In this document: piece by piece, positions 63,780-64,000 of the stretch | Layout: every line of letters starts with the position of its first letter | Numbering within the stretch: the first letter of the stretch is position 1 | Source of the DNA: Bradyrhizobium sp. SRS-191 | GTDB lineage: Bacteria; Pseudomonadota; Alphaproteobacteria; Rhizobiales; Xanthobacteraceae | Assembly (NCBI RefSeq): GCF_024586915.1 | Contig: NZ_JANBVS010000019.1 | Location: 94,654 to 158,653, forward strand | Reading direction: 5' to 3' | Length of the DNA stretch: 64,000 nt | Notes under the pieces: generated by a model | What the model was told of the DNA's origin: nothing | The model's input: the letters and a program-made list of their open reading frames with translations, nothing else | Databases searched by the model: none | Translations under genes and position numbers: made by a program

Positions 63780-64000
63780 GCTTGCGTCGCGCTCGCCGAA
63801 CTGGCGGTGCGCCCCCTCTCCCCGTTCTTCACGGGGCCGCGACGAGTTTAGCGCGCGCTGAGAGGGTCGGGGTGAGGGGCAGCCGCGAGGGCGGTGCCGC
63901 TTCTCTGCTACGAACTACTTCTACCAGCTCCGCGCTTGCCGTCCGATGAGGAGCCATTGTGCTCGTCCGACGAACCTCGCTCTGAGCTCCTTACCTGCCA

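Overview
The window looks like a chromosomal segment of an alphaproteobacterium of the Bradyrhizobium/Rhodopseudomonas group. This is inferred from high GC, the typical Rhizobiales mobile-element backbone, CYP153-like P450s, and palindromic intergenic elements of the kind common in Bradyrhizobium. No rRNA gene, CRISPR array or intact insertion sequence was seen.

Accessory half (about 1-41,000). Positions 1-1,650 hold a small XRE regulator, an unknown protein and a SRAP (YedK/HMCES-like) protein. Positions 2,062-5,947 hold an OLD-type ATPase/TOPRIM gene followed one base later by a UvrD-like helicase, the GajA/GajB layout of Gabija. Positions 6,231-17,771 form a minus-strand plasmid/ICE maintenance module: ArdC, ParB-like, a giant methyltransferase plus strawberry-notch helicase, a Toprim protein, a DUF2493 protein, a small membrane protein and DUF736. 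Several genes of this module share leader sequences and hairpins. An integrase remnant (18,027-18,530) closes the block.

Two further defence loci follow. Positions 18,674-22,742 (minus strand) are a five-gene, translationally coupled type III CBASS operon: CD-NTase, HORMA, TRIP13-like ATPase, a SLOG plus TIR/deoxyribosyltransferase-like effector, and a DEDDh exonuclease. A divergent HTH-ImmA metallopeptidase and a PIN protein (22,958-24,532) probably regulate or accompany it. Positions 25,015-35,422 are a four-gene operon: an unknown 347-residue protein, a sacsin-like ATPase with a DUF3883 nuclease-like end, and an AddB-like plus AddA-like helicase-nuclease pair. I cannot match this set to a named system, and it is my main candidate for an undescribed one. 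A P4-type integrase, an excisionase-like gene and a tRNA 3' end (36,160-38,107) mark the edge of an integrated element. A TacAT-like toxin-antitoxin pair, a frameshifted antitoxin gene and two unknown membrane proteins follow.

Core half (about 41,000-64,000). Ribonuclease Z and DNA polymerase IV are divergent. They are followed by a small exported protein, a ThDP-dependent acetolactate-synthase-like enzyme, an L,D-transpeptidase, a DUF2927 protein, an M48 protease, a DUF898 membrane protein and an isovaleryl-CoA dehydrogenase. Then come two duplicated CYP153-like P450s, a two-subunit ThDP decarboxylase, a catabolic acyl-CoA dehydrogenase / CoA-transferase / MaoC-like hydratase operon, a benzoylformate decarboxylase and a 584-residue alanine-rich exported protein. 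The theme is oxidation and degradation of small organic and aromatic acids. The gaps between these genes hold several families of long palindromic repeats.
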